DNA of 48,695 nt from Methylobacterium segetis. GTDB taxonomy: Bacteria; Pseudomonadota; Alphaproteobacteria; Rhizobiales; Beijerinckiaceae. The translations under genes and the position numbers were made by a program. Under the pieces are notes generated by a model. That model had not been told where the DNA came from, did no database searches, and saw only the letters and a list, made by a program, of their open reading frames with translations. The DNA lies in NCBI RefSeq assembly GCF_004348265.1, contig NZ_SMNT01000037.1:1-48695 (forward strand), read 5' to 3'. The stretch's first letter is position 1. Each line of letters starts with the position of its first letter. Shown here in pieces: positions 1 through 9,052 of this stretch.

Positions 1-1170
1 GGGCGCCAGCGTGGTGCCGCCCGCCCCCGCCCCGATCACCCCGAGCGCGTCGTCCGGCCCGGCCGGGTCCGGGCGGGCCGGAGGCAGGACAGGCCCCGGA
101 AGCGCGCCGGCTTCGAGGAGTGCGAGGCCGCGGGCCGGATCGCTCCTGAGGATGCGGGCGGGTGCCCCGCCGATCCGGGGGGCGACGCAGCCTTCGAGCG
201 GGGCCGAGGCCGTGAGGACGCGGCCGGGCGCGACGGCGAGACCCGTGGCGGCGAGACTCGTGGTGGCGAGGCTCGTGGTGGCGACAGGGGCCGCCGGGGC
301 GGCCGGCGGGGCTTCGCGGGCCTGTGATGGCGGCGGAGCGGCCGGTGCCGCCGCGACGGCCTGGGCCGTGGGGGATGCCGCCTCCGGGAAGGGCACGAAG
401 GCGTTGGCGATGGCGATCACGAGCCGGTCGACCTCGCCCGCGAGCGCCTTGTCGTAGCCGATCGTGAAGCCGCGGATGCCGGCCTCGCCCGCGGCGTAGC
501 GGATGTAGGACCTTCCCGCCCCCGTCTCCCCCGTCACGACGATGAAGTCCGGCCGCTTCAGCTTGTAGGTGACCTTCCGGTCCGCCCCCGGATTCGTGGC
601 CCGCTCGAAGAGGGCGTCGAGGCTCGCCTCCCCGGTCCCGAACGAGCGGCTTTCCAGGGTCACCCGCCCGTCCGCGCTCTGCCAGCGGCTGCCGCCGGGG
701 ATGGCGGTGCGCTTCGCCAGCAGCCGCTCCGGCACCCCCATCACCGCCCCGCTCGCGGGATCGGGCCTGACGGTGAAGCGGGCGCTCCGTCGCGCCGCCT
801 CGCCGCCCGCGAGGATCGCGGTGCGCAGGCGCGGCGCGAGGGGATCCTCGGCGCCCGCGCCGGCCCGGGTCCGGAAGCTCGCCAGCGCCTCGAAAGTTCG
901 GCGCCCGAACGTGCCGGTAACGACGCTGTTATAGTCGCCCGTCCAGACGAGGGCGTCCTGCAGCCCCTTGCGCTCGGTCTCGGGCAGCGCCTCGAAGGCG
1001 GCCCTGGCGGCCTCGAAGGCGGGGTCCGGCGCGGCGGGAGCCGGGGCGGCCGGTTTCGGCCGAGCCGGTGGAGGGGGCGCCTGCGCGGCCGCGGGACCGA
1101 GGACGAGCAGCGCCGCGATCAGGCCCGCGCCGGACCGGATGCCAGAACCGATACCGTCCCGCCGCGTCAT
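1..1170 (-). CDS. Exported peptidoglycan-binding-like / degenerate trypsin-like protein (3' end outside window)
   Basis: The frame is open from the ATG at 1170 to the window edge (390 codons, no stop), so the C-terminus is missing. Residues 1-31 look like a Sec signal peptide ending in AAAQA, followed by a Pro/Ala linker. Residues about 50-95 resemble a peptidoglycan-binding-1 helical domain (pattern GLQDALVWTGDYNSVVTG, then FEALASF). A middle domain of unknown type follows, then a low-complexity Ala/Pro stretch, then the start of a trypsin-like fold (GLAVAPGRVLTASAPLEGC). In active relatives this stretch reads LT-A-H-V and a later DLALL carries the catalytic Asp. Here they read LTASAPL and GLALL, so His and Asp both appear lost. 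Inferred role: a periplasmic non-catalytic binding protein. It is divergently transcribed from the alpha-2-macroglobulin gene. The call of the fold is moderate because the domain is cut off. Confidence 0.7.
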   Translation of the reverse strand, partial: MTRRDGIGSGIRSGAGLIAALLVLGPAAAQAPPPPARPKPAAPAPAAPDPAFEAARAAFEALPETERKGLQDALVWTGDYNSVVTGTFGRRTFEALASFRTRAGAGAEDPLAPRLRTAILAGGEAARRSARFTVRPDPASGAVMGVPERLLAKRTAIPGGSRWQSADGRVTLESRSFGTGEASLDALFERATNPGADRKVTYKLKRPDFIVVTGETGAGRSYIRYAAGEAGIRGFTIGYDKALAGEVDRLVIAIANAFVPFPEAASPTAQAVAAAPAAPPPSQAREAPPAAPAAPVATTSLATTSLAATGLAVAPGRVLTASAPLEGCVAPRIGGAPARILRSDPARGLALLEAGALPGPVLPPARPDPAGPDDALGVIGAGAGGTTLAP

Positions 1171-1438
1171 GTGAGCCCGCCCCCGGATGCGCGCCGAGCT
1201 TGGCAGAGCGAGGCCGCGAAAGCCAGGGAAGCGGTCGAGAGATCGCGACGACCGCGGCCGCACCGGACTTCATCAGGGGGATGTCCTGGCCGCGTCGCGC
1301 CGCTCTTCGAAGAGAGAGCGGCCTTCGCAGCCGTTGCGGCCGCCCGCGCAAGTGCTACGCTCGCGCCTCGACGGCGCCTCTCAAGGAATCGCCGGCCCCG
1401 TCGAGGCCGGCCCGGGTGTCCGACGCGCGAGGCGGATC
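1171..1438. other. Divergent intergenic region
   Basis: This region separates the minus-strand exported protein from the alpha-2-macroglobulin gene and must hold both promoters. I see no clear operator, repeat or small gene in it. The macroglobulin frame stays open upstream to 1187, but that extension is Arg-rich and lacks a signal peptide, so it is treated as non-coding. Confidence 0.5.
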
Positions 1439-4400
1439 ATGGCGGGTTCTTCGAGGCTCGGGCGCCGGATCGGCCGCCTCTCCGCGGCGCTCCTCGCCGA
1501 AGGTCTGCTGGCCGCAGGCCTCCTGGCCGGGGCCGCGGGGCCCGCCGCCGCGCAGGCCCCATCGGCGCCGGCCGCCCAGGCCCCGTCGACTCCGGCCGCG
1601 CGCACCGCGAAGGTCGCCCCCCCGAAGACCTTCCTGCGCGAGGCGCTCGCCAGTTCCGGCGTGCGCCTGGAGGCGGCCCTCAGGAGCGAGGCGGGCAAGG
1701 GCCTGAAGCCCGCCGCGCAGGCCCGGGCCGAGGGCGAGGCGCGCCTGGAGGCCGACGACGCGAAGGGCGCGCTCGCGCCGCTCACGGCGGCGGTGGCCGC
1801 CGAGCCCGCGGATGCGCGCAACTGGCTGGCCTTCGCCCGCGCCGCCGACGCGCTGGGCAACGACGAGCAGAAGGGCGGCGACTACGCCGCCCGCTACCGG
1901 CTGCGCGAGCGGGCGCTCGCCGCCGCCTACCAGGCGTATTGGCGGGCGAAGACCGCGCCCGATGAGGCCGCGGCGCTGGCCTTCCTCGCCGAGGCCTACG
2001 GCAACCAGTCCGAGTGGCGCCCGGCGCTCGAAGCCTACCGGGCGAGCCTCGCCCTCAACGACGACGCGGATGTCCGGCAGGCCTACGAGGAGGTCCGGGC
2101 CGAGCACGGTTTCCGCATCCTCGACTACAAGGTCGATTCGGACGCGGCCGCCCCGCGGGTCTGCTTCCAGTTCTCGGAGACGCTCGCCCCGAAGACCGAC
2201 TTCACGCCCTTCGTCGCCGTCTCCGGCGCGGCGAACGCGGCCGTGACGGCGGAGGGCCAGCAGGTCTGCGTCGAGGGGCTGAAGCACAGCCAGCGCTACG
2301 CGTTCGTGCTGCGCGAGGGCCTGCCCTCCTCGGTCGGCGAGACCCTATTGAAATCGGCCGATTACGAGGTCTACGTCCGCGACCGCGCCCCCCAGGTGCG
2401 CTTCACCGGCCGCAATTACGTCCTGCCCCGCACGGGTCAGGCGGGCGTGCCGCTCGTGTCGGTCAATGCGGGCAGGCTCGACGTCGAGGTGCTGCGCATC
2501 GGCGACCGCGGCCTGCTGCCGGCTCTGCGCACCGAGGAGTTCCTGAGCCAGCTCAACGGCTCGACCGCCCGGGCCATCGCCGACCAGAAGGGCGTGCAGG
2601 TCTGGAAGGGCAGCCTCGACACGGCCAAGGCGGAGCCGAACCAGGAGGTCGTCACCGCCTTCCCCGTCCTGGAGGCGGTCGGCAAGCTCGAACCCGGCCT
2701 CTACATCATGATGGCCCGCCCCGCCGGCTCCGCGACGCCCGCGGAGGAGGGGGAGGGCGGCTACGAGCAGCAGGCGACGCAATGGTTCGTCGTCTCGGAC
2801 CTCGGGCTCACCGCCTTCAAGGGCCGGGACGGGGTCCACGTCCTCGCCCGCTCGCTCGCGAGCGCCGAGGCCATCTCGGGCGCCGAGATCCGCCTGATCG
2901 CCCGCAACAACGAGGTGCTGGCCACCCGCCGGACGGATGCCTCCGGCCACGCCGCCTTCGATCCGGGCCTCGCCCGCGGGGAGGGCGGCATCGCGCCGGG
3001 CCTCGTCGTGGCGCAGCTCGGCGACGATTACGGCTTCCTCGACCTCGCCCAGACCGCCTTCGACCTGACCGACCGCGGCGTGAAGGGGCGCCCGGCGCCC
3101 GGCGCCGTCGACGCCTACGTCTTCCCCGAGCGCGGCGTCTACCGCTCCGGCGAGACGGTGCAGCTCACGGCCCTCCTGCGGGACGCGCGGGGGCAGGCGG
3201 TGGCCGGCCTTCCCCTGACCCTCGTGGTCAAGCGGCCGGACGGCGTCGAGTACCGCCGCGCGCAGGTCCCGGACCAGGGTCTCGGCGGGCGCGCCCTGCC
3301 GCTGCCGCTCCTGTCGGGCGCCATGCACGGGACGTGGCGCGTCTCCGCCCACACCGACCCGAAGGCGCCCGCCATCGGCGAGGCGAGCTTCCTCGTCGAG
3401 GATTACGTGCCCGAGCGCCTGGAGGTGAGCCTCACCCCGAAGGCGCCGGCCCTGCGGCGCGGGGAGCCCGCCGAGATCGCGGTCTCCGCCCGCTACCTCT
3501 ACGGGGCGCCGGGCGCGGGGCTCGAGGTCTCGGGCAACGTCGTGGTGCAGGCCGCGGCGACCTCCGGCATCAAGGGGCTCGAGGGCTACGCGATCGGCCT
3601 CGACGACGAGGCCGTCGAGGCCGCCACCGCCGAGATCGGTGAACGCGCCACCACGGACGCGAAGGGCGCGGCGGCGCTCACGGTGCCGATCGAGGCGCCG
3701 GCCGCCCCCCGGCCGCTCGAGGCGCGCATCACCCTGCAGGTCGGCGAGCCCGGCGGGCGGGCGCTCTCCCGCAGCCTCACCCTGCCGATCCTGCCGGATG
3801 CCCCCGTGCTGGCGATCCGGAAGGGCTTCTCCGGCGACCTGCCCGAGGGCGGCACCGCGAGCTTCGACTTCGTGATGGCGACGCCCGAGGGCCAGCGCCT
3901 CGCCCGGCCCGGGGTGACCTGGACCCTGTCGCGGCTGGAGCAGACCTATCAATGGTACCGGGCGGAGGGGCGCTGGTCCTTCGAGCCCGTGAAATCCGTG
4001 CGCCGGGTGGCGGACGGGCGGGTCGACCTCAAGGCCGACGAGCCGGCCCGGATCGTGGCGCCCGCCACCTTCGGCAAGTACCGGCTGGAGGCGAGCGTGC
4101 CGGGCGAGCCCGGGGCCACCGCGAGCGTGACCTTCAGCGTCGGCTGGAGCGGCGGCGAGACCGCGGACGTGCCGGACCTCCTCGACCTGACCCTCGACAA
4201 GGGCTCCTACGCGGGCGGCGAGCGGCTGCGGGCGCGCCTCGCGCCGAAGTTCCGGGGCCGCGCGAGCCTCGCCATCGTCGGCGACCGGGTGCACGACGTC
4301 CTCGACGTCGCGGTGCCGGAGGGCGGCACCGTGGTCGAGATCCCGGTTAAGCCCGAATGGGGCGCGGGCGCCTATCTCGTGGCGAGCGCGTTCCGGCCCC

Positions 4401-6796
4401 TCGACCAGGCGGCCAAGCGCCTGCCGGGCCGGGCGCTCGGCCTCGCCTGGTTCGCGATCGACCGGGACACGCGCGACCTCGCCGTCTCGGTCGCGGCGCC
4501 CGAGAAGACCCGCCCGCGGCGCGACCTCACCCTTCCGGTCCGGGTCGGCAACCTCGCGCCCGGCGAGGAGGCGCGGGTCACGGTGGCCCTCGTCGATGTC
4601 GGCATCCTCAACCTCACCCGCTACGAGGCGCCGAACCCGTTCAACCACTTCTTCGGCCAGAAGGCGCTCGGCCCCGAGATCCGCGACCTCTACGGATACC
4701 TGATCGACGGCATGCAGGGGACGCTCGGCGCCATCCGCTCGGGGGGCGATGGCGGCGCGAGCCTCTCCGAAGCGCCCCCGACCCAGGCCCCGCTCGCCCT
4801 CTATTCGGGCCTCGTGACGGTGGGGGCGGACGGCACCGCGCAGGTGACCTTCCCGCTGCCCGCCTTCAACGGCACCGGCCGGGTCATGGTGAGCGCCTGG
4901 AGCGGCAGCCGCGTGGGCCAGGCGCAGGCCGACGTCATCATCCGCGACCCCGTCGTGGTGTCGGGCACCCTGCCGCGCTTCCTCAACGTCGGCGACCGCT
5001 CGCGCATCTTCCTCGCCCTCGACAACGTCGAGGGAGCGGGCGGCGCCTACACGGTCGATCTCGACCTCGCCGGCCCCGTCCTCGTCGGGGCGGAGGCCCT
5101 GCGCCGGACGGTGCGGCTCGAGCCCGGCGCCAAGGCCGAGGTGGCGATCCCGCTCACCGCCGCCGGGCCCGGCCTCGCCCGGCTCGACGTCACCCTGTCG
5201 GGCCCGGGGCTGGAGGCCGGGATCGGCCAGAGCTTCGCGCTCGGCATCTCGCCGGGCACCGGCGCCCTGGTGCGGCGGGAGCTGCGCCCGCTGGCACCCG
5301 GCGCGGGTCTCCAGATCGACGGGGCGCTCCTGGCCGACATCCTGCCCGGCACCGGCACGGTCTCGGTCTCCGCCTCGGTGCTGCCGGGCCTCGACGTGCC
5401 GGCCCTGCTCCAGGCCCTCGACCGCTATCCGTACGGCTGCTCCGAGCAGGTCGTCAGCCGGGCGATGCCGCTCCTCTACGTCAACCGCCTCGCGGCGATG
5501 GACCGGCTCGCCCTCGACGACAAGGCGGACCAGCGCGTCCGCGAGGCGATCGAGCGCGTCCTCTCGCGCCAGGATTCGAGCGGCGATTTCGGCCTGTGGT
5601 CGGTGGGCGGCATGAGCGACGTCTGGCTCAACGCCTACGTCACCGACTTCCTGACCCGCGCCCGCGAGCGCGGCTTCGCCGTGCCGCAGACGGCCTTCAA
5701 CGCCGCCCTCGACCGGCTGCGCAACGCGGTGGCCAACACCACCGAGGTGCGCGAGGGCGGCATGGACATCGCCTACGCGGCCTACGTGCTCGCCCGCAAC
5801 GGCCGCCCGGTGATGGGGGATCTGCGCTACCTCGCCGACACCAAGATCGGCGACTTCTCGACGCCGCTCGGGCGCGGCCAGATCGCGGCGGCCCTCGCGC
5901 TCCTCGGAGACCGCGGGCGGGCGGGCAGGGCGTTCGACTCGGCGCTCACCTCGCTCAAGGCCGAGCGCGATGCGAAGACCTACCGGGCCGATTACGGCTC
6001 GCGCCTGCGCGACGGGGCGGGCCTCCTGGCGCTCGCGGCCGAATCCGGCCTGACGCGGGAGGCGCTTCAGCCCGTCGGCGCCGTGCTCGCCGAGGAGCGG
6101 GCGAGCGGGCGGCTCACCAGCACGCAGGAGAATGCCTGGATGGTGCTCGCGGCCGCGGGCCTCACCAAGGAATCGGAGGCGCTCTCCGTCTCGGTCGACG
6201 GGGCGGTCGAGCCCGGCGCCCTCGCCCGGACCTTCCGGCAGGCCGCCCTCGACGCGAAGCCCGTGATGCTGCGCAACGAGGGCCGCGCGCCCGTGCAGGT
6301 CTCGGTCGGCGTCTCGGGCAACCCGGTGAGCCCCGAGCCCGCGGCCGCGCAGGGCTACACGATCGAGCGGACCTATCACCGCCTCGACGGGACGGCCGTC
6401 GACCCGGGCCAGGGCCTGCGCCAGAACGACCGGCTCGTGGTGGTGCTGAAGGTGACCGAGGCGCAGGCGAGCGCCGGCCGCCTCCTCCTCGTCGACCGGC
6501 TGCCGGCCGGCCTCGAGATCGACAACCCGAAGCTCCTCGACGCGGACGCGCTCTCCGGCCTCGCCTTCGCCAAGAGCGAAGTGCAGCCGGTTCACACCGA
6601 GTTCCGCGACGACCGCTTCGTGGCGGCCTACGAGCGCAGCCCGAGCCAATCCGCCTTCTTCACGGCGGCCTACACGGTGCGGGCGGTCTCGCCCGGCACC
6701 TACGTGCATCCAGGCGCGACGATCGAGGACATGTACCGCCCCGAGCGCTACGGCCGCACCGGGTTCGGCACGATCGAGGTCGGGGCGGCGAAATGA
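1439..6796 (+). CDS. Bacterial alpha-2-macroglobulin (periplasmic protease trap)
   Basis: The protein has 1785 residues, of the size of the large bacterial alpha-2-macroglobulins (E. coli YfhM type). The ATG at 1439 is chosen because it places a signal peptide (hydrophobic core then AAAQA, cleavage near residue 38) at the N-terminus. There is no lipobox Cys, so unlike YfhM it is probably soluble in the periplasm. Residues about 60-200 form TPR-like helices, then come the macroglobulin beta-domains. The thioester motif CSEQ is at residues 1334-1337 (YPYGCSEQ), followed by the alpha/alpha-barrel thioester domain and a C-terminal receptor-like domain. Family knowledge: the thioester covalently traps attacking proteases. 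The stop codon overlaps the pbpC start (ATGA), the classic A2M-PbpC pairing thought to guard and repair the cell wall after a breach. Confidence 0.93.
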   Translation: MAGSSRLGRRIGRLSAALLAEGLLAAGLLAGAAGPAAAQAPSAPAAQAPSTPAARTAKVAPPKTFLREALASSGVRLEAALRSEAGKGLKPAAQARAEGEARLEADDAKGALAPLTAAVAAEPADARNWLAFARAADALGNDEQKGGDYAARYRLRERALAAAYQAYWRAKTAPDEAAALAFLAEAYGNQSEWRPALEAYRASLALNDDADVRQAYEEVRAEHGFRILDYKVDSDAAAPRVCFQFSETLAPKTDFTPFVAVSGAANAAVTAEGQQVCVEGLKHSQRYAFVLREGLPSSVGETLLKSADYEVYVRDRAPQVRFTGRNYVLPRTGQAGVPLVSVNAGRLDVEVLRIGDRGLLPALRTEEFLSQLNGSTARAIADQKGVQVWKGSLDTAKAEPNQEVVTAFPVLEAVGKLEPGLYIMMARPAGSATPAEEGEGGYEQQATQWFVVSDLGLTAFKGRDGVHVLARSLASAEAISGAEIRLIARNNEVLATRRTDASGHAAFDPGLARGEGGIAPGLVVAQLGDDYGFLDLAQTAFDLTDRGVKGRPAPGAVDAYVFPERGVYRSGETVQLTALLRDARGQAVAGLPLTLVVKRPDGVEYRRAQVPDQGLGGRALPLPLLSGAMHGTWRVSAHTDPKAPAIGEASFLVEDYVPERLEVSLTPKAPALRRGEPAEIAVSARYLYGAPGAGLEVSGNVVVQAAATSGIKGLEGYAIGLDDEAVEAATAEIGERATTDAKGAAALTVPIEAPAAPRPLEARITLQVGEPGGRALSRSLTLPILPDAPVLAIRKGFSGDLPEGGTASFDFVMATPEGQRLARPGVTWTLSRLEQTYQWYRAEGRWSFEPVKSVRRVADGRVDLKADEPARIVAPATFGKYRLEASVPGEPGATASVTFSVGWSGGETADVPDLLDLTLDKGSYAGGERLRARLAPKFRGRASLAIVGDRVHDVLDVAVPEGGTVVEIPVKPEWGAGAYLVASAFRPLDQAAKRLPGRALGLAWFAIDRDTRDLAVSVAAPEKTRPRRDLTLPVRVGNLAPGEEARVTVALVDVGILNLTRYEAPNPFNHFFGQKALGPEIRDLYGYLIDGMQGTLGAIRSGGDGGASLSEAPPTQAPLALYSGLVTVGADGTAQVTFPLPAFNGTGRVMVSAWSGSRVGQAQADVIIRDPVVVSGTLPRFLNVGDRSRIFLALDNVEGAGGAYTVDLDLAGPVLVGAEALRRTVRLEPGAKAEVAIPLTAAGPGLARLDVTLSGPGLEAGIGQSFALGISPGTGALVRRELRPLAPGAGLQIDGALLADILPGTGTVSVSASVLPGLDVPALLQALDRYPYGCSEQVVSRAMPLLYVNRLAAMDRLALDDKADQRVREAIERVLSRQDSSGDFGLWSVGGMSDVWLNAYVTDFLTRARERGFAVPQTAFNAALDRLRNAVANTTEVREGGMDIAYAAYVLARNGRPVMGDLRYLADTKIGDFSTPLGRGQIAAALALLGDRGRAGRAFDSALTSLKAERDAKTYRADYGSRLRDGAGLLALAAESGLTREALQPVGAVLAEERASGRLTSTQENAWMVLAAAGLTKESEALSVSVDGAVEPGALARTFRQAALDAKPVMLRNEGRAPVQVSVGVSGNPVSPEPAAAQGYTIERTYHRLDGTAVDPGQGLRQNDRLVVVLKVTEAQASAGRLLLVDRLPAGLEIDNPKLLDADALSGLAFAKSEVQPVHTEFRDDRFVAAYERSPSQSAFFTAAYTVRAVSPGTYVHPGATIEDMYRPERYGRTGFGTIEVGAAK

Positions 6797-9021
6797 GCGG
6801 GGCGGGCGGCGCCCACCTCTCCCGTCCGGGAGAGGTCGAGTCCGCCGCGGGCGGACCGGGCGAGGGATGCGACCTCTCCGGAACGACCTGCCCCCCTCAC
6901 CCTGCCCCTCTCGGAACGAGAGGGGACCCGCGCCGCGGCCGGCGCACCGCGAGGCGGATCGCCCTCGCCCTCGCCCTCCTCCTGCCCCTCGGGGCCGCCC
7001 TCGCCCTCTGGCGCTACGCCGCCGCCCTGCCGCCCCTCGACCTGACGCAGGCGGCCGCGCGCTCCACGATCGTGCTCGACCGGGACGGGCGGCTCCTGCG
7101 CCCCTTCGCCACCGCGGACGGGCGCTGGCGGCTGCCGCTCTCGGCCGGGGGCGTCGACCCGCGCATGCTCGCCATGCTGACCGAATACGAGGACCGGCGG
7201 TTCGCGAGCCATCCGGGCATCGACCCTGCCGCGATCCTCCGGGCGGCGGCTCAGTGGCTCACGCACGGGCGCATCGTGTCGGGCGGCTCCACCCTGTCGA
7301 TGCAGGTGGCCCGCCTCGTCGAGCCGCGTACCGAGCGCTCCCTCGTGCAGAAGCTCCGCCAGATGGTGCGCGCCGTCGAGCTGGAGCGGCGGCTCGGCAA
7401 GGCCGGCGTGCTCGACCTCTACCTCGCGCTCGCCCCCTATGGCGGGGCCGTCGAGGGCCTGCGGGCGGCGAGCCTCGCCTATTTCGGGCGCGAGCCCGCC
7501 CGCCTCTCCTTCGCCGAGGCCGCGCTCCTCGTGGCGCTGCCGCAATCCCCCGAGGCGCGCCGGCCCGACCGCGCGCCGGAGGCCGCGCGCCGCGCCCGCG
7601 ACCGGGTGCTCGACATCGCGGGCCGGCGCGGACTCATCACGCAGGCGGAGGCCGAGGCCGCCAAGGCGGAGCCCGTGCCGACGGGCCGCCGGCCCTTCCC
7701 GATGCTCGCCGCGCACGCGGCCGAGGCGGCGGTGGCGGCCGAGCCCGGGACGCGGGTGCTGCGGCTCTCCCTCGACGGGCGGTTGCAGGCGAGCCTGGAG
7801 GCGCTGGCGGCCGAGCGGGCGGCCTCCGCCGGGCCGGACCTCTCGGCCGCGATCCTCGCGATCGACAACCGCACGGGCGCCGTCCTCGCGCATGTGGGCA
7901 GCGCGGGCTATCTCGACGCGTCCCGGCGCGGCGCCATCGACATGACGGCGGCGATCCGCTCGCCGGGCTCGGCCCTGAAGCCCTTCATCTACGCGCTCGC
8001 CTTCGAGAACGGGCTCGCGCACCCCGAGACGCTCCTCGACGACCGCCCCTCGCGCTTCGCCGCCACCTACGCGCCCGAGAATTTCGACCTCACCTTCCAG
8101 GGCACGGTGACGGCGCGCCGGGCGCTCCAGCTCTCCCTCAACGTGCCGGCGGTGGAGCTGACGGAGGCGCTCGGGCCCGCCCGCTTCGTCGCCCGGCTGC
8201 GGGCGGCGGGCGCCGGAATCGCCCTGCCGCGGGATGCGGCGCCGGGGCTCCCGGTGGCGCTCGGCGGCCTCGGCATCACGCTGACGGACCTCGCCCGCCT
8301 CTATGCGGGGCTCGCGCGCGGGGGCGCCGTGCCGGACCTCGTGCGCCGCCTCGACCCAGGGGAGACGCGCGGCCCGTCCCCGGGCATGCCGGTCGCCGAT
8401 CCGGTCGCCGCCTGGTACGTGGCCGACATCCTGCGGGGCGCGGCTCCCCCCGAGAACGCCCTGCCGAACCGCATCGCCTACAAGACCGGCACCTCCTACG
8501 GCTATCGCGACGCCTGGGCGGCCGGGTTCGACCGGCGGGTCACGATCGCGGTCTGGGTCGGGCGGCCGGACGGGGCGGCGGTGGCGGGCCTCGTCGGGCG
8601 GCTCGTGGCGGCGCCCATCCTGTTCGACGCGTTCTCTCGCTACGGCGGCGAGCCGGAGCCGCTGGCCCAGCCCCGCGAGGCGCTCGTCACCACGAGCGCC
8701 GGCCTGCCGCCGCCGCTGCGCCACATCCGGCGCGACGGGCCGAAGACCCTCGCCGCGACGCTCAGCGCGCCCCTCAAGATCGCCTACCCGCCGGACGGTG
8801 CCCGGATCGATCTCGGCCTGTCCGAGGCGGGCAGCCCGGCGGCCCTCGCCCTCAAGGCGCTCGGCGGCGTGCCGCCCCTGACCTGGCTCGTGGACAGCCT
8901 GCCGGTGACGTCCGGGGCGCGCCGCCAGTCCGAGTGGCGGCCGGAAGGGGCGGGCTTTGCCCGGATCTCGGTGATGGACGCGGCCGGCGGCAGCGACAGC
9001 GTGGTGGTGCGGATCGAGTGA
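6793..9021 (+). CDS. pbpC: Penicillin-binding protein 1C
   Basis: Bifunctional peptidoglycan glycosyltransferase/transpeptidase of 742 residues. The cytoplasmic tail of about 53 residues is unusual because residues about 8-45 are encoded by a palindromic repeat cluster. One transmembrane helix follows (about 54-76). The GT51 domain shows EYEDRRFASHPGID (catalytic Glu133) and GGSTLSMQ. The transpeptidase domain shows SALK (Ser393, Lys396), SLN and KTGTS (Lys564). The C-terminal about 90 residues match the BiPBP_C domain typical of PBP1C. The ATG overlaps the stop of the alpha-2-macroglobulin gene by four bases. No ATG, GTG or TTG start was found between the repeat and the membrane helix, so the repeat is probably translated. 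PBP1C with A2M is a known conserved pair. Confidence 0.93.
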   Translation: MSGAGGAHLSRPGEVESAAGGPGEGCDLSGTTCPPHPAPLGTRGDPRRGRRTARRIALALALLLPLGAALALWRYAAALPPLDLTQAAARSTIVLDRDGRLLRPFATADGRWRLPLSAGGVDPRMLAMLTEYEDRRFASHPGIDPAAILRAAAQWLTHGRIVSGGSTLSMQVARLVEPRTERSLVQKLRQMVRAVELERRLGKAGVLDLYLALAPYGGAVEGLRAASLAYFGREPARLSFAEAALLVALPQSPEARRPDRAPEAARRARDRVLDIAGRRGLITQAEAEAAKAEPVPTGRRPFPMLAAHAAEAAVAAEPGTRVLRLSLDGRLQASLEALAAERAASAGPDLSAAILAIDNRTGAVLAHVGSAGYLDASRRGAIDMTAAIRSPGSALKPFIYALAFENGLAHPETLLDDRPSRFAATYAPENFDLTFQGTVTARRALQLSLNVPAVELTEALGPARFVARLRAAGAGIALPRDAAPGLPVALGGLGITLTDLARLYAGLARGGAVPDLVRRLDPGETRGPSPGMPVADPVAAWYVADILRGAAPPENALPNRIAYKTGTSYGYRDAWAAGFDRRVTIAVWVGRPDGAAVAGLVGRLVAAPILFDAFSRYGGEPEPLAQPREALVTTSAGLPPPLRHIRRDGPKTLAATLSAPLKIAYPPDGARIDLGLSEAGSPAALALKALGGVPPLTWLVDSLPVTSGARRQSEWRPEGAGFARISVMDAAGGSDSVVVRIE
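6815..6925. repeat. Palindromic repeat cluster translated inside pbpC
   Basis: Three inverted repeats lie in a row. 6815-6836 is ACCTCTCCCG-TC-CGGGAGAGGT (perfect 10-bp arms). 6841-6855 is TCCGCC-GCG-GGCGGA. 6905-6925 is CCCCTCTCG-GAA-CGAGAGGGG (perfect 9-bp arms). This is the look of the intergenic CCCTCTCC/GGAGAGGG palindromes common in Methylobacterium-like genomes. Here the cluster lies downstream of the pbpC start, in frame, and encodes residues about 8-45 of that protein's cytoplasmic tail. Confidence 0.75.
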
Positions 9022-9052
9022 GGTGATCCGCTCGCTCGGTTGGAGGCCGGCC

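Noticed and set aside
1187..1438. Upstream extension of the alpha-2-macroglobulin frame
   Set aside because: Arg-rich, no signal peptide, and a clean leader begins at 1439.
2345..6709. Long minus-strand frame opposite the alpha-2-macroglobulin gene
   Set aside because: Same shadow effect. Product is low in hydrophobic cores and lacks motifs, while the plus strand carries the thioester protein.
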